Below, one piece after another: positions 1-9,200 of a DNA stretch of 44,969 nucleotides. How positions within the stretch are numbered: position 1 is the stretch's first letter; each line of letters begins with the position of its first letter. A model generated the notes under the pieces. It searched no databases. It saw nothing but the letters and a program-made list of their open reading frames with translations, and was not told the DNA's origin. This DNA comes from an uncultured Prevotella sp. (GTDB lineage Bacteria > Bacteroidota > Bacteroidia > Bacteroidales > Bacteroidaceae), in assembly GCA_934203355.1 (NCBI GenBank), contig CAKPZC010000011.1, positions 1-44,969 of the forward strand. Reading direction: 5' to 3'. The translations under genes and the position numbers were made by a program.

Positions 1-132
1 CATGTACAGGGAAACAGAAAGTTTTTAAAAAAAATCACACGCTGCCATTAGCGATACATATTCGCTGAATAGTTACCTTATCATTTTTACTTAATTAATG
101 GTTCAATCTATGCAACTTAGAAAAATAATAAG

Positions 133-140
133 TAATTTTG
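133..140 (+). promoter_or_regulatory. Bacteroidetes -7 promoter element for the exbB operon
   Basis: TAATTTTG matches the Bacteroidetes -7 consensus TAnnTTTG and lies about 60 bp before the chosen exbB start. No clear TTG -33 element is seen about 20 bp upstream, so the assignment rests on the -7 box and its position. The first 130 bases of the window hold no gene that I can support. Confidence 0.5.
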
Positions 141-198
141 CACCCGTGTGCCGACACGGGTAAGGCGGCATGCGCAACGACAACATAATAATAAAGTA

Positions 199-1170
199 AT
201 GACAATGAAGAGTTTTTTTTATAAACATCCCACACTTGCTGCTCCGATAGCGGCTTTCGCACTGTTGATGGCGTCGGCAACTTTCACTCCCTCGTTTGGT
301 CAGACCGACAAGGTGAAGACTTCTGTTGCTGCTACGGCAAAACCAGCTGACAAGACAAAACCAGTAGACAAGGCAAAATCAGCTGACAAGACAAAACCAG
401 CAGACAAGACAAAGTCAGCCGCCTCAGTCAAAGACACTGCCGACTTGGCAACCGCAGCCGACACAACCGCAGCCGACATGGTTGCTGACACAGCTGCTGT
501 GGCTCCCATAGCCGACGATTTGCAGGCAGAAGAGGGTGGGGGAATCCACAAGGTGCTGAAGGAGAAGTTTATCGAGGGTGGCGCGTCGTTCATGTCGCTT
601 GTGGCACTTGCGTTGGTGCTCGGACTGGCGTTCTGCATAGAGCGCATCATATATCTGAGCATGTCGGAGATAAACGCCAAGCGATTCATGCGCGAAGTAG
701 ACGCCCGCATAGAGCAGGGCGACATAGAGGGAGCCAAGGACTTGTGTCGCGACACTCGCGGTCCGGTGGCATCGATATGCTATCAGGGACTCTTGCGTGT
801 AGACACCAGCATCGAGGACATAGAACGCTCGGTGGCAGCCTACGGTTCGGTGCAGGCGGCAAACCTTGAGAAGGGATGCTCGTGGATAACGCTGTTTATA
901 GCCATGGCTCCATCGTTGGGATTCCTCGGCACCGTGATAGGCATGGTGATGGCGTTCGAACAAATCCAGATAGCCGGCGACATCAACCCCACCATCGTGG
1001 CAGCCGGAATGAAGGTGGCACTCATCACCACTATCTTCGGTATCATCGTGGCACTCGTGCTGCAACTGTTCTACAACTATATACTCTCCAAAATCGACCA
1101 CCTCACGTCGCAGATGGAAGAGAGTGCCATCACGTTGCTCGACGCACTGTTGAAATACAAGAACAAGTAA
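199..1170 (+). CDS. exbB: MotA/TolQ/ExbB proton channel family protein
   Basis: Inner-membrane proton channel subunit that, with ExbD, would use the proton-motive force to drive TonB-dependent outer-membrane transport. The frame is open from 148, but ATG 199 (MTMKSFF) is preferred because it directly precedes a basic-hydrophobic N-terminal segment; ATG 205 is equally possible. About 323 residues: an N-terminal hydrophobic segment, then a low-complexity linker (about residues 35-125) with repeats of the type (K/T)KPADK rich in Ala, Lys and Asp, then the conserved core. The core has a membrane segment near residue 140, the cytoplasmic region with IEQGDIEGAKDLC, and two long C-terminal helices with the GLLRVD and APSLGFLGTVIGMVMAF signatures of the family. 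It is followed after 9 bp by a membrane protein and then two exbD genes. The extended N-terminus and linker are longer than in proteobacterial ExbB. Confidence 0.9.
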   Translation: MTMKSFFYKHPTLAAPIAAFALLMASATFTPSFGQTDKVKTSVAATAKPADKTKPVDKAKSADKTKPADKTKSAASVKDTADLATAADTTAADMVADTAAVAPIADDLQAEEGGGIHKVLKEKFIEGGASFMSLVALALVLGLAFCIERIIYLSMSEINAKRFMREVDARIEQGDIEGAKDLCRDTRGPVASICYQGLLRVDTSIEDIERSVAAYGSVQAANLEKGCSWITLFIAMAPSLGFLGTVIGMVMAFEQIQIAGDINPTIVAAGMKVALITTIFGIIVALVLQLFYNYILSKIDHLTSQMEESAITLLDALLKYKNK

Positions 1171-1179
1171 GTTTAAGCA

Positions 1180-1737
1180 ATGAAGAAAATAAGACTAACG
1201 CTTCCCGACTGGCGCCACCTCACCGTGGCACAGACCGCAAGCTATATATTCTATATAATAATAGGTGTGTCGGTGCTGCTTTTCGTGCTGTTTCGTCTTG
1301 TGGGCTTCGACATGCCCTACGACGAGAACCCCGATTACAACGCACCTCTGCTCACAGGCACCCTTGTGGGCTTCATGATAATGCTTACTGTTGTGGCCCT
1401 TGTGATGGCTGTGGTGAGCATGGTGCGCAGTGTGCGCATGAACAGTGGCGAGGACGTGGTGGTGAACAATGTGCCAGCGCGCCGCATATCGGTGGCAGTA
1501 GCCGCAGCCACAGTATTGGTGCTTGTGCTGACCTTCGTCTTCTCGTCTACTCAGCCGCTCACCGTCAACGGCACCACCTATGCCGATGCCTTCTGGCTGC
1601 GCACGTCGGGAATGCTCATTGCCACCTCGTTGACACTCGCCCTGGCAGCCATAGCAGCCGTTGTGTATGGCAAGACCCGCAACATACGCCACAATACCGA
1701 CCCTAAAAGCTCAGATCATAATGCTCATAAAGCGTAG
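1180..1737 (+). CDS. Four-helix membrane protein of the ExbB/ExbD operon
   Basis: A 185-residue integral membrane protein of unknown function between exbB and the first exbD. Four hydrophobic segments are visible, at about residues 18-43, 60-88, 103-128 and 143-165, with a short loop carrying DMPYDENPDYN after the first. I recognise no catalytic motif. The position, 9 bp after exbB and overlapping exbD by 17 bp, implies co-transcription and probably translational coupling, so a role in assembly or modulation of the ExbB-ExbD complex is a reasonable inference. A gene of this kind between exbB and exbD is a layout I associate with Bacteroidetes. The start ATG 1180 is the first in the frame and gives a positively charged N-terminus (MKKIR). 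Confidence 0.8.
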   Translation: MKKIRLTLPDWRHLTVAQTASYIFYIIIGVSVLLFVLFRLVGFDMPYDENPDYNAPLLTGTLVGFMIMLTVVALVMAVVSMVRSVRMNSGEDVVVNNVPARRISVAVAAATVLVLVLTFVFSSTQPLTVNGTTYADAFWLRTSGMLIATSLTLALAAIAAVVYGKTRNIRHNTDPKSSDHNAHKA

Positions 1738-2302
1738 AAAACACTCAATGCCCGAGCTGAACACCACGTCGACAGCCGACATCTCGTTCATGTTGCTCAC
1801 ATTCTTCCTCGTCACCACGTCGATGGATGTGGACCGGGGACTTGTGCGCCAGTTGCCACCCATGGACGACACCCAAGACGAGACAGTGGAAGCCACAGAG
1901 GTGAGCCGCGACAATACGCTCGCCTTCAAGATAACAGCCGACGGCAAGATAATGTTCAACGACAGTCCTGCCGACACCACACATCTGCGCCGCGACATAG
2001 CTCGATTCATAAGCAGCCGGCTCACACAGCACGTGATATATGTAGATGCTGACCCCGCTGCCGACTACAACACTTATTTCGTGCTCGAAAACGAGATTGT
2101 GGCTGCCTACAACGAGGTGCGCGACGGCATAGCACGACGCAAGTTTTATCGCCCCTATGCCGCACTCGACGAGGAGCGGCGACAGCAGGTGCGCGACATC
2201 TGTCCGCAGCATATATCCGAGACCTACAACACCTCGGCGCCATCGAATGGCAACGCGCCAGCCACATCGTCTGCCGACAATCAGGAAGGAGGCGAGAAAT
2301 GA
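1721..2302 (+). CDS. exbD: Biopolymer transporter ExbD (first copy)
   Basis: An ExbD/TolR family protein of about 193 residues. ATG 1721 (MLIKRRKH) is chosen over the upstream open frame because it gives the classical short basic cytoplasmic tail (PELNTTSTADISFMLLTFFL), followed by one membrane helix holding the conserved aspartate that couples to proton flow. The periplasmic part (residues 40-193) contains ITADGKIMFND, a typical ExbD segment, and ends in a Ser/Ala/Asn-rich tail. The gene overlaps the preceding membrane-protein gene by 17 bp and the second exbD by 4 bp (ATGA). The long C-terminal extension after about residue 140 is larger than in enterobacterial ExbD (about 140 residues). 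Confidence 0.88.
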   Translation: MLIKRRKHSMPELNTTSTADISFMLLTFFLVTTSMDVDRGLVRQLPPMDDTQDETVEATEVSRDNTLAFKITADGKIMFNDSPADTTHLRRDIARFISSRLTQHVIYVDADPAADYNTYFVLENEIVAAYNEVRDGIARRKFYRPYAALDEERRQQVRDICPQHISETYNTSAPSNGNAPATSSADNQEGGEK

Positions 2303-2763
2303 CCATGCGCTACCGTCCACGCCGCAGCGTGCCGACACTCAACACGTCATCGCTGCCCGACCTTATATTCACCGTGCTCTTCTTCTTCATGGTTGTGACA
2401 CACATGCGCAAGACTACGGTCAAGGTGGAATATCGTGTGCCGCAAGGCACCGAACTGACACGTCTCACCAAGAAATCGGCGGTGAGCTACATATACATAG
2501 GCAAACCACAGTCGGCATCGGTCGACAAGCGGCTGCGCTACGATGGCTACAGCCTGCAACTCAACGACAAGATAGCCACACCTGCCGACATAGCCGACTA
2601 TATGGCAGCCGAGCGTCAGCGAATGTCGCCCGACGACCGCATACGCCAAACCGTGTCGCTCAAAGCCGACTCCCATGCACGCATGCAACTCATCACCGAC
2701 GTGAAGCAGTCGCTGCGCAAGGCCAATGTAAGACGAATAAGTTATTCGGCAGAACAAAAATAG
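2299..2763 (+). CDS. exbD: Biopolymer transporter ExbD (second copy)
   Basis: A second ExbD/TolR-type protein, 154 residues, starting inside the stop of the first copy (ATGA overlap at 2299-2302). It shows a short basic N-terminus (MTMRYRPRRSVPTLNTSSLP), a single membrane helix starting with the conserved Asp (PDLIFTVLFFFMVV), and a periplasmic domain with a predicted beta-alpha pattern. Two different ExbD proteins next to one ExbB is common in Bacteroidetes; whether they form a mixed dimer is not visible from sequence. No tonB gene follows: the next gene is an Lrp regulator with its own promoter. Confidence 0.87.
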   Translation: MTMRYRPRRSVPTLNTSSLPDLIFTVLFFFMVVTHMRKTTVKVEYRVPQGTELTRLTKKSAVSYIYIGKPQSASVDKRLRYDGYSLQLNDKIATPADIADYMAAERQRMSPDDRIRQTVSLKADSHARMQLITDVKQSLRKANVRRISYSAEQK

Positions 2764-2813
2764 GAGAAAAATATTTAAGAAGTAATGATTTGTTACTTTT
2801 TTGGTTGCTTTTG

Positions 2814-2844
2814 TTGTCAATCTCGTATATTTGACTTACCTTTG
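2814..2844 (+). promoter_or_regulatory. Candidate promoter(s) of the lrp gene
   Basis: Two -7 boxes fit TAnnTTTG: TATATTTG at 2826-2833 and TACCTTTG at 2837-2844. TTG at 2814-2816 lies 20 bp before the second one, the usual Bacteroidetes -33/-7 spacing. The ATG follows 24 bp downstream, giving a very short leader. Confidence 0.65.
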
Positions 2845-2868
2845 CACCCAAATAACAACAAATCATAA

Positions 2869-3390
2869 ATGGCACATCACAATTTAGATTTATTAGACAA
2901 GAAAATCCTAAAGTTGATTTCTGGTGATGCGCGCATCCCGTTTTTGGAGGTGGCGCGCTCTTGCAACGTGAGTGGAGCAGCCATTCATCAGCGCATTCAG
3001 AAACTCACCAATTTGGGGATACTCAAAGGTTCGCAGTTTATCATCGACCCAGAGAAAGTGGGCTATGAGACCTGCGCCTATGTTGGGCTATATCTGCAAA
3101 ACCCCGCAAGTTTCGACGACGTGGTGGAGGAACTGAAGAAGATACCCGAAGTGGTGGAATGCCACTACACAACGGGCGGATTCGACATGTTCATCAAGCT
3201 ATATGCCCGCAACAACCACCACCTGCTCAACGTCATACACGACAAACTGCAGCCACTCGGACTTTCGCGTTCGGAGACCATCATCTCGTTCAACGCAGCC
3301 ATCAACCGCCAGATACCAATCAGCGAGTTGCCACTGGACGACGACGACGACGACACCGAGGACGACGTTGTAGAGGAGATACAAGAGTAG
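2869..3390 (+). CDS. Lrp/AsnC family transcriptional regulator with acidic tail
   Basis: DNA-binding regulator of the leucine-responsive family, 173 residues. The N-terminal winged helix-turn-helix (residues 1-60, LDLLDKKILKLISGDARIPF, then SGAAIHQRIQKL) is followed by the RAM ligand-binding domain (about 65-145), with the family pattern GYETCAYVGL, VVECHYTTGGFDMFIKLYA and the helical region before SRSETIISF. The last 20 residues form a very acidic tail (six consecutive Asp, then Thr-Glu-Asp-Asp) outside the normal domain boundary. Members of this family sense amino acids and act as octamers or hexadecamers; the specific ligand cannot be read here. The gene stands alone between its own promoter and a strong inverted repeat. 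Confidence 0.93.
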   Translation: MAHHNLDLLDKKILKLISGDARIPFLEVARSCNVSGAAIHQRIQKLTNLGILKGSQFIIDPEKVGYETCAYVGLYLQNPASFDDVVEELKKIPEVVECHYTTGGFDMFIKLYARNNHHLLNVIHDKLQPLGLSRSETIISFNAAINRQIPISELPLDDDDDDTEDDVVEEIQE

Positions 3391-3417
3391 AAAAAAAGGC
3401 AAACATATATGACATGT

Positions 3418-3458
3418 GTGTGCGAAACGTTTCACCAAGTTTGGTGCGTTTTGCACAC
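3418..3458 (+). terminator. Large imperfect hairpin after lrp
   Basis: Arms GTGTGCGAAACG (3418-3429) and CGTTTTGCACAC (3447-3458) pair over 12 bp with one G-U, and CACCA/TGGTG pair inside. The sequence after it (CCTTTGTCATTTTAA) is only moderately T-rich, so it may be a terminator, an RNA-stabilising structure or an operator in front of the 3616 gene. Confidence 0.5.
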
Positions 3459-3527
3459 CCTTTGTCATTTTAATAGAAATAATAGTTAAAAACGAGAGTG
3501 TGTAGCATCGGTTTAAACAATATTTAT

Positions 3528-3535
3528 TATATTTG
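3528..3535 (+). promoter_or_regulatory. -7 promoter element of the secreted repeat protein gene
   Basis: TATATTTG matches TAnnTTTG and is followed by GCA, as at other promoters in the window. It lies 80 bp before the ATG at 3616, so the mRNA would carry a leader of about 75 nt. No convincing -33 box is seen. Confidence 0.55.
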
Positions 3536-3615
3536 CACTTAAATAGTGACATAAATTCAATAACCCCTAAAACCGTTAATTAAGCACAAATATTAACTTA
3601 ACAATAATCAGCTAT

Positions 3616-6087
3616 ATGAAGAATTATTTACTCACCCTACCAATCGTGTGCATGGTGGCTACGGCAAGTATGGCGCAGACCACTTTCGACTCAGCCATCG
3701 AGGCTCAGGCAGGCGAAAACAAGTACACCGTCACAGGCGACCAGTCGCAGACCGTATATTGGAAATTCACTGCCGACAAGAATTATCTTGCAACAGTGAC
3801 ACCACTTACAGGCACCGCACCCACAGTGGGAATACTCGGCAAGAATGCCGACAGCGGAGAGGCTGAGCTCACAGCAATGAGAGGAGCCACAGTGAACTAT
3901 CCTATCAATGCCTATCCATTGCAGAAAGGCACCACCTATTATTTTTCATGCACCAATCTTGGTGAGACAGGATTTGTGCTTTCTATTGACGAGGACGATA
4001 ATATTGGCGGTGGCATCACAGCCGATGCTCCTGCCGAAATCATCGTCGGCAAACCGACATTCCTTGGCGACCCTTTCAGCACATCATACAATGGCTATAA
4101 CACCTATGCCACATACAAGGCAACCGAAGACGGACAGCTCGTGCTCGCGTCGACTGGCTACATGAACGCCACTATCAACGGCACAAGCTATTCGGGAGAA
4201 TATGCAGGAAGCAGCTACAACCTGAAGGTGGGTGTGACAAAGGACACCGAATACAGCATCACATTCAATAATGTATACTCGCCACTACTTGTGTTGGCAT
4301 CAGTGGCTCATCCCACAGCCGGATCGGTTGACATGCCTTTCGAGGGCAAGGACGGCGACAACACACTGCCAGCCGAATATGGCAAGTATTATTATTCCTA
4401 CACTCCGCAGACAACAGGCTTCCTAACTGTGAGCAGCGACAACGACCTGCCTGGTGGCACTGTGGCAATATATGACAGCAAGTCGTCGACAACTCCGCTC
4501 GCCACGTCGGAGCAAGGCACCTACAACGTGCGCACAGAGGTGGCTTACACCGGACGCACATATTATATTGTAGTGGATAAGATTGACGATACCGACCAGG
4601 CTGAGACATTCCGCATTGCTATGGAGGACTATAAGGCAGGTGAGAAGGAAAGCAATCCTATCGTATTGGAGCAGTTGCCTGCAACACAAACTCTTGAGGC
4701 TGCTACCGGAGTGTACTATTATTCAGTAAACGTTCCGGCAAACACCAACAAGTCACTCACTGTCAAGGCAGAGGGCAATGTGGGCGAATACACTAATGTG
4801 ATGGTTTATCCTAACGGCGAGTCGTGGAATGGCGCGTATGGCACCAACTATGCCGAGTGCAACGTGAGCAACACTTATGACCGCACCTACATTATTAAGT
4901 GGACAGCCAACGAAACCAAACCGCTTACATTCACCGTCGACTACAAGGACATCAAGGCAGGCGACCTCATCACCAATCCTATAACAGCGGTGGTTGGAAA
5001 GAACATTCTCGAAAGCGACGGCACAAAATACTATGCTTATACAGCCACACGCAATGGCAAATTGGCTGTAGAGCTTAGCGACCCGGCAATGACCGTAGAG
5101 TTCCCACGCGGCACCGACGCATGGAGCGGCACCTACGAGGCTATCGTCAACGGCATCACCTACTCGATAGAGGCAACTCAGGGCACAAACTACCTCATCA
5201 CCGTGAAGGATGCCAAGGCAGGCGAGTCGTTCAACCTCACCGAGGTGGACTTCGAGAAGGGCGAGGTGCGCGACAATCCTATCGATGTTGAAGGCACAGA
5301 ATACACACTGGGCAAGAACCAGAACAACCTGTGGCTGAAGTACACCGCAACAAAGAGCTGTCAGCTCACCGTAGACTGCGATGCCGAGTACAACGGCTCA
5401 AGCCTCGTGGAGTTTGGCAAGGAAAATGAGTATATGACTGGCATGGTGAGCACCAAGTCGGTTGGCGGCAACTACGAGAGTTACTTCCATGGCACCAAGG
5501 TGCTCAACGCTGGCGAGGCATTGCTTGTACACCTCAAGCTTGTGGGCAACGCCGAGGGCTACAAGGTGACATTTGCTGAGGGTGACGTGCCACAGGGTCT
5601 CACCGTGGAGAATCCGCTGACAATAAAGGTGGGCGAGACTCTCACATTGCCAGTTGGCTCGGAGGTATGGGTGAAGGCAGACCTCACCAAGGGTACCAAC
5701 ACATTCAAATCCAACGCCAATAACCGCACATTCCTTTATGGCAGCGAAGCAGAAGCAAAGGAGGGCACCAATGGCGAATATGTGAACTACGACACCTTCT
5801 ACGACCCCAACGACAATTATAGCCTCACAGCCACATACACGAAGACAGTGGACGAAGACCAGACCGTCTACTTCCAGTTCCCAGGAGTGAGCTACGAGTT
5901 TACATTCACATTCGAGAGCAACGGCACAGAGACAGCTATTAGCGACATCAACGCAGCCGACAACAACACCACTACCGAGGTGTATGGCATCAACGGAGTG
6001 AAGGTGGCTGAAACAACAGCCGGACTCAAGAGTGGAGTTTATGTGCTGCGCCAGAATGGCAAGACAAAGAAGATAATCATAAAGTAA
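3616..6087 (+). CDS. Secreted PPC-like repeat protein with T9SS sorting domain
   Basis: An 823-residue exported protein. Residues 1-20 are a signal peptide (MKNYLLTLPIVCMVATASMA, cleavage before QTTF). The rest is built of about seven related beta-rich units of 100-110 residues, starting near residues 33, 136, 236, 341, 448, 549 and 660. Each has a pattern of the type G(E)xxxNPI, a hydrophobic strand, then YYxYTAxxxGxLxV, which resembles pre-peptidase C-terminal (PPC-like) beta-sandwich domains. Residues 774-823 form a type A T9SS sorting domain (VYGINGVKV, then LKSGVYVLRQNGKTKKIIIK), so the protein is probably sent through the outer membrane and anchored to the surface or released. No catalytic motif is seen; a binding or adhesive role is inferred. 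It has its own promoter and terminator and heads a row of three T9SS cargo genes. Confidence 0.85.
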   Translation: MKNYLLTLPIVCMVATASMAQTTFDSAIEAQAGENKYTVTGDQSQTVYWKFTADKNYLATVTPLTGTAPTVGILGKNADSGEAELTAMRGATVNYPINAYPLQKGTTYYFSCTNLGETGFVLSIDEDDNIGGGITADAPAEIIVGKPTFLGDPFSTSYNGYNTYATYKATEDGQLVLASTGYMNATINGTSYSGEYAGSSYNLKVGVTKDTEYSITFNNVYSPLLVLASVAHPTAGSVDMPFEGKDGDNTLPAEYGKYYYSYTPQTTGFLTVSSDNDLPGGTVAIYDSKSSTTPLATSEQGTYNVRTEVAYTGRTYYIVVDKIDDTDQAETFRIAMEDYKAGEKESNPIVLEQLPATQTLEAATGVYYYSVNVPANTNKSLTVKAEGNVGEYTNVMVYPNGESWNGAYGTNYAECNVSNTYDRTYIIKWTANETKPLTFTVDYKDIKAGDLITNPITAVVGKNILESDGTKYYAYTATRNGKLAVELSDPAMTVEFPRGTDAWSGTYEAIVNGITYSIEATQGTNYLITVKDAKAGESFNLTEVDFEKGEVRDNPIDVEGTEYTLGKNQNNLWLKYTATKSCQLTVDCDAEYNGSSLVEFGKENEYMTGMVSTKSVGGNYESYFHGTKVLNAGEALLVHLKLVGNAEGYKVTFAEGDVPQGLTVENPLTIKVGETLTLPVGSEVWVKADLTKGTNTFKSNANNRTFLYGSEAEAKEGTNGEYVNYDTFYDPNDNYSLTATYTKTVDEDQTVYFQFPGVSYEFTFTFESNGTETAISDINAADNNTTTEVYGINGVKVAETTAGLKSGVYVLRQNGKTKKIIIK

Positions 6088-6123
6088 GGGCGATTATCAA
6101 TAAAAAAATCGAAATATCTGAAA

Positions 6124-6171
6124 AAAAGTGCAAGGACATAAGTATAAGTCCTTGCACCTTTTCAGTTTTTT
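6124..6171 (+). terminator. Intrinsic terminator after the PPC-like repeat gene
   Basis: Perfect 10-bp arms GTGCAAGGAC (6128-6137) and GTCCTTGCAC (6148-6157) with a 10-nt loop, preceded by an A run and followed by CTTTTCAGTTTTTT. Confidence 0.85.
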
Positions 6172-6270
6172 AGGGCTTATATGGCTTGGGTGACAATAAG
6201 TCCACTATTAACAAACGATGACGACAAATAAATTTTAATAATAATAATTTAATAACAAAACGCAAGATTT

Positions 6271-9200
6271 ATGAAATGTCTAAAACGACTGCTATTAGCA
6301 TCCGCCATTAGTGTTGGATGTGTGCATGGCGCATGGGCGATTGGGGCATACCCGCGTCCGATAGTCATGCAACAGCCAGACGGCACCACCTTGTTGGTTA
6401 GAATACAAGGTGACGAGAACTTTCATTATGTCACGTCAGCCGACGGATTTCTTCTACAGAAGGACAAGAGCGGATTTTTCTGCTATGTCGACTACGACCT
6501 GAAGACAGGCAAGCGTATTCAAACCCTGCAGCGTGCACACAACGCAGCAGAACGCACCGACGCCGAGAAGCAGGTAGTGGCAAACCTTACTGCTGCCCAG
6601 ACAATGACCGCCGACTTCCTGAAGCGCAACAAGATTGTGCGGAAGACACCGGCAAAGATACTCGATCGCCGTATTGTGGCTCCACGCCGCGTGTTGGGCA
6701 AAAATGCCCAGACCAACGAGTCGCAGTATCTTGTGATACTCGTAAATTTTGCCGACTCCACAATGCGCCATACCAACAGCGACTTCGACCGCTGGCTTAA
6801 TGAGCCGGGCTACAATGTAAACGGAGGTACGGGCAGTGTGAAAGACTACTACAGCGACAACTCAATGGGCCAGTTTATTCCCAACTTCAATGTGGTGGGT
6901 CCCTACACCTTGTCGATGCCTACAGAATATTATGGAGCCAATTATGGCGATTCGGGCACCGACACCAATCCGCGCGACATGGTGCGCGAGGCACTGGAGT
7001 TGGCACGCGAGAACAACCCCGACCTCGACTTCTCGCAGTTTGACAACGACGGCGACGGCGAGATGGACAACTGCTACATTATCTATGCTGGATATAGTGA
7101 GGCGAGTACAGCCAACCCCAACGACATATGGCCACACAGCTGGAACATGGGTGCCGACAAGCCCGAATACGATGGCGTGAAGGTGAACAACTACTCATGC
7201 TCTGCCGAGCTCGTGGGTATGCCGGGCATTCCTGCCATACCATCGATGGATGGCATCGGAACATTCACACATGAGTTTGGACATGTGCTCGGACTCAAGG
7301 ACATGTATGACACCGACAGCTACGACAACGGAATGGGTCTCGACCCGGGCGACTACAGTCTCTACGCTTCGGGTAGCTACAACAACGAGAGCCGCACACC
7401 GCCATGTCTCATGGCTTTCGAACGTATGCAGATGGGATGGATGCGCGAGGGCGAGGACATCCTGGAACTGAAGAACCCAGAGGACGTGACACTTGAGAGC
7501 ATAGCTAACAACAAGGCACGATTCATAAACGCACAGCCCGGACGTGAGCCTGGCACAGGCATGGAGTGGTTCATATTGGAGAACCGCCAGCAGACGGGAT
7601 GGGACAAGTATATCCCGGCACACGGACTGCTTATCACCCACTATGACTACACAAAGGAGATGCAAGACCAGTGGTGGAGCGTGAATGGTCCTAACAACTC
7701 GGCACAACACCGCTGTATGTATATAGTGCCAGCCGACGGCATCGACGACAGCAACTCGCGTAGCGGCGACACCTATCCCGGCACATCTGCCAACACATCG
7801 TTCACCGACACATCCACACCAGCAGCTATTGGCTGGAACAACAATCCGCTCGGAGTGCCCGTGACCAATATCAACGAGGGTGGAGGTATGGTGCGTTTCC
7901 AGGTGAGTGGCGGCACAAGCCAGTGGAACACCATAAAGACCCTTGTACCAGAGAACGTGCGCGACGTTGAGGCTACATTCCGTGCCGAAGTGAACTGCTT
8001 GTCGGGCGAAGTGAAGGAAGTGGGATTCTGCTTAAACCTCGCAAGCTACAACAGCGAGCCAATCGTGGGAGCCGACAACGGCACTCAGGAGGTGAAGGCC
8101 GACGACGTAAACAACCCCGTATGCACTGTTGAGGGATTGCTTCCAGGCAAAAAGTATAATGTGCGCTCGTATATGAAACTTGCCGACGGCACAATGGTAT
8201 ATGGTTCTTCGGTACCATTCTCAACAGAGTGCCAGACAGCCAATGTCGACATTGACAATCCATTCTACAGCGACTTCACCTCGTGGACAAACGGACAGCC
8301 CGACTGTTGGCAGATTGTAGACAACAACGGCGACGGCACAACATGGGTTGCCGACGAGTCGTCGAACTCGATAGTATATGCGTTCAACTACTGGAACAAT
8401 GCCGACGACTATCTTGTTTGCAAGCGCCGCATACATGTGCCAGAGCACGGAACACTCTTCTTCACACGCGGTGTGTCGGAAAGCACATCCATCGAGAATC
8501 TTGAAGTGCTCGTGTCTACCAAGACGAGCAACATCAACGACTTCAACCTGCACGAGCGTCTGTCGTTTGCCGACTATTTCTATCAGCAGCACATGGAGGA
8601 GGTCGACCTCAGCCAGTATGCCGGACAGGACATCTACATAGCCTTCCGCTGCTGCTCGGACAAGATGCAGGGCGACCTGTGGTTGTGGAACGTTATGGTG
8701 ACCGACAAGTTGCAGACACCTACTATCACCAAGTTTGAGCGCGACGGCAACTATCTCCACGCCGAGTGGACACCGGTTGAGGGAGCCACAGGCTACTATC
8801 TGTATTTTGGTAAGGAGACCAACCAGGTGAACCAGGAGGTGGTGTTTGCCCCAATGTCGTTCTATAAGGAAGTGACAGGCGACGTGTCGCTCTCTACAGG
8901 CAGTGTGTTCTTCAAGAGCAGCGGCTGCGTGACACTCAAGGAGTTTGACGAAGGCATCGAGGACTGCAAGTTCATCGTTACCACAAGTGGTCCGCTCGGC
9001 ACTTCCGACCTCATCGTTGAGGGCACCAAGGACGGCGAGACATGGCAGATTGTTGGACCTAAGATTACATGTAAGGAGTATGACTCAGAGGGTCAGGAAG
9101 TTGACCTCTCGTCGTATCTTGCAGGAAAGAATTTCCGACAGTTGCGCTACAAGTTCAACCACGGTGGACGCAACGCTTGCATAAAGTATCTTACACTCAT

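Noticed and set aside
424..1101. A 225-codon minus-strand frame opposite exbB
   Set aside because: The Cys/His-rich translation has no family features and overlaps the ExbB core.
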